A DNA stretch of 14,226 bases, from contig CANRAN010000020.1 of assembly GCA_947628595.1 (NCBI GenBank), positions 1 through 14,226 on the forward strand, read 5' to 3'. This DNA is from an uncultured Clostridia bacterium. Lineage in GTDB: Bacteria > Bacillota > Clostridia > Oscillospirales > Acutalibacteraceae. Every line of letters begins with the position of its first letter. The first letter of the stretch is position 1. Below, piece by piece: positions 14,000-14,226 of this stretch. The position numbers were made by a program, and so were the translations under genes. The notes beneath the pieces were generated by a model that saw nothing but the letters and a program-made list of their open reading frames with translations, was not told where the DNA came from and made no database searches.

Positions 14000-14226
14000 T
14001 TAGCCGTTCATAGCCTCAATAACACCTGCGCAACGGCTGCAAAGTGTCGGATGTTTGCAATTCTTGCCTACTGTATTACTGAATATCCAACAACGCTCGC
14101 ACTTTCCTCCCTCTGCTGCCGAAATCTCAACCTCAAGAGAGTCACTCTCTGTTTTAACTATTTCAACAGCCGATACGATAAATGCGGCCGCAAGCTCCTG
14201 CTCAACGGATTTGAGGAAGTCATACT
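14000..14226 (-). CDS. ileS: Isoleucyl-tRNA synthetase, C-terminal end (partial, 5' end outside window)
   Basis: The last 74 codons of a gene that enters from the right edge. The C-terminal zinc-binding element is clear: KCERCW, then about 15 residues later CSRC, in the same arrangement (C-x2-CW ... C-x2-C) as the IleS zinc finger, followed by a short AGVIEAMNG end. The preceding residues (FLKSVEQELAAAF, VEIVKTESDSLEVEI) match the region before the finger in IleS. It charges tRNA-Ile with isoleucine. All four zinc cysteines are present. It is the first visible gene of the ileS-lspA-rluD operon; its promoter or T-box leader, if any, is outside the window. Confidence 0.92.
   Translation of the reverse strand, partial: YDFLKSVEQELAAAFIVSAVEIVKTESDSLEVEISAAEGGKCERCWIFSNTVGKNCKHPTLCSRCAGVIEAMNG

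Overview
The window is AT-rich, with frequent strong GGAGG-type ribosome binding sites and sigma-A-like promoters. Its gene repertoire (C-terminal ileS followed by lspA and an RluD-type synthase, type III pantothenate kinase, a zinc-ribbon/kinase-like/PASTA membrane protein, a large MORN protein) suggests a low-GC member of the Clostridia, most likely an Oscillospirales/Ruminococcaceae-type gut anaerobe. The lineage is an inference from gene style, not from a database match. I see no phage genes, transposase, CRISPR array, tRNA or rRNA.

Layout from left to right. Bases 1-1766 (minus) hold the 5' two thirds or more of a ClpA/ClpB-D2-like AAA+ ATPase that runs into what looks like a degenerate response-regulator receiver domain and is cut by the window edge. 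Bases 2028-2669 (minus) encode a histidine phosphatase, divergent from an XRE-type regulator at 2843-3538 (plus). Two back-to-back terminators separate the regulator from 3638-5272 (minus), a zinc-ribbon/kinase-fold/TM/2xPASTA protein that lacks all the core kinase catalytic residues. A 412-bp intergenic region carries a near-consensus promoter and a structured 5' leader in front of a Sfp-type phosphopantetheinyl transferase (5685-6299, plus). That gene converges on a two-gene minus-strand unit: a giant MORN-repeat protein (7145-9772) followed 12 bases later by a Cof-type HAD phosphatase (6311-7132). Divergent from the MORN gene is an mscS-coaX pair (9931-11618, plus; 4-base overlap), then a LacA/Maa-type sugar O-acetyltransferase (11772-12332, plus). 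A bidirectional terminator separates it from the ileS-lspA-rluD housekeeping operon (minus, 14226 down to 12521).

How the genes work together. ileS-lspA-rluD is a classical Gram-positive translation/lipoprotein-processing operon. CoaX makes phosphopantothenate for coenzyme A, and the phosphopantetheinyl transferase uses CoA to activate carrier proteins, but the two are in separate transcription units. The AAA+ receiver fusion, the pseudokinase and the MORN protein are the least ordinary genes. Each has its own promoter or separate unit, so there is no sequence evidence that they form one system. I do not see a complete new defence or secretion system here. The parts most worth a second look are the three-way catalytically dead PASTA pseudokinase, the AAA+/receiver fusion, the leader RNA of the phosphopantetheinyl transferase and the roughly 20-repeat MORN protein.
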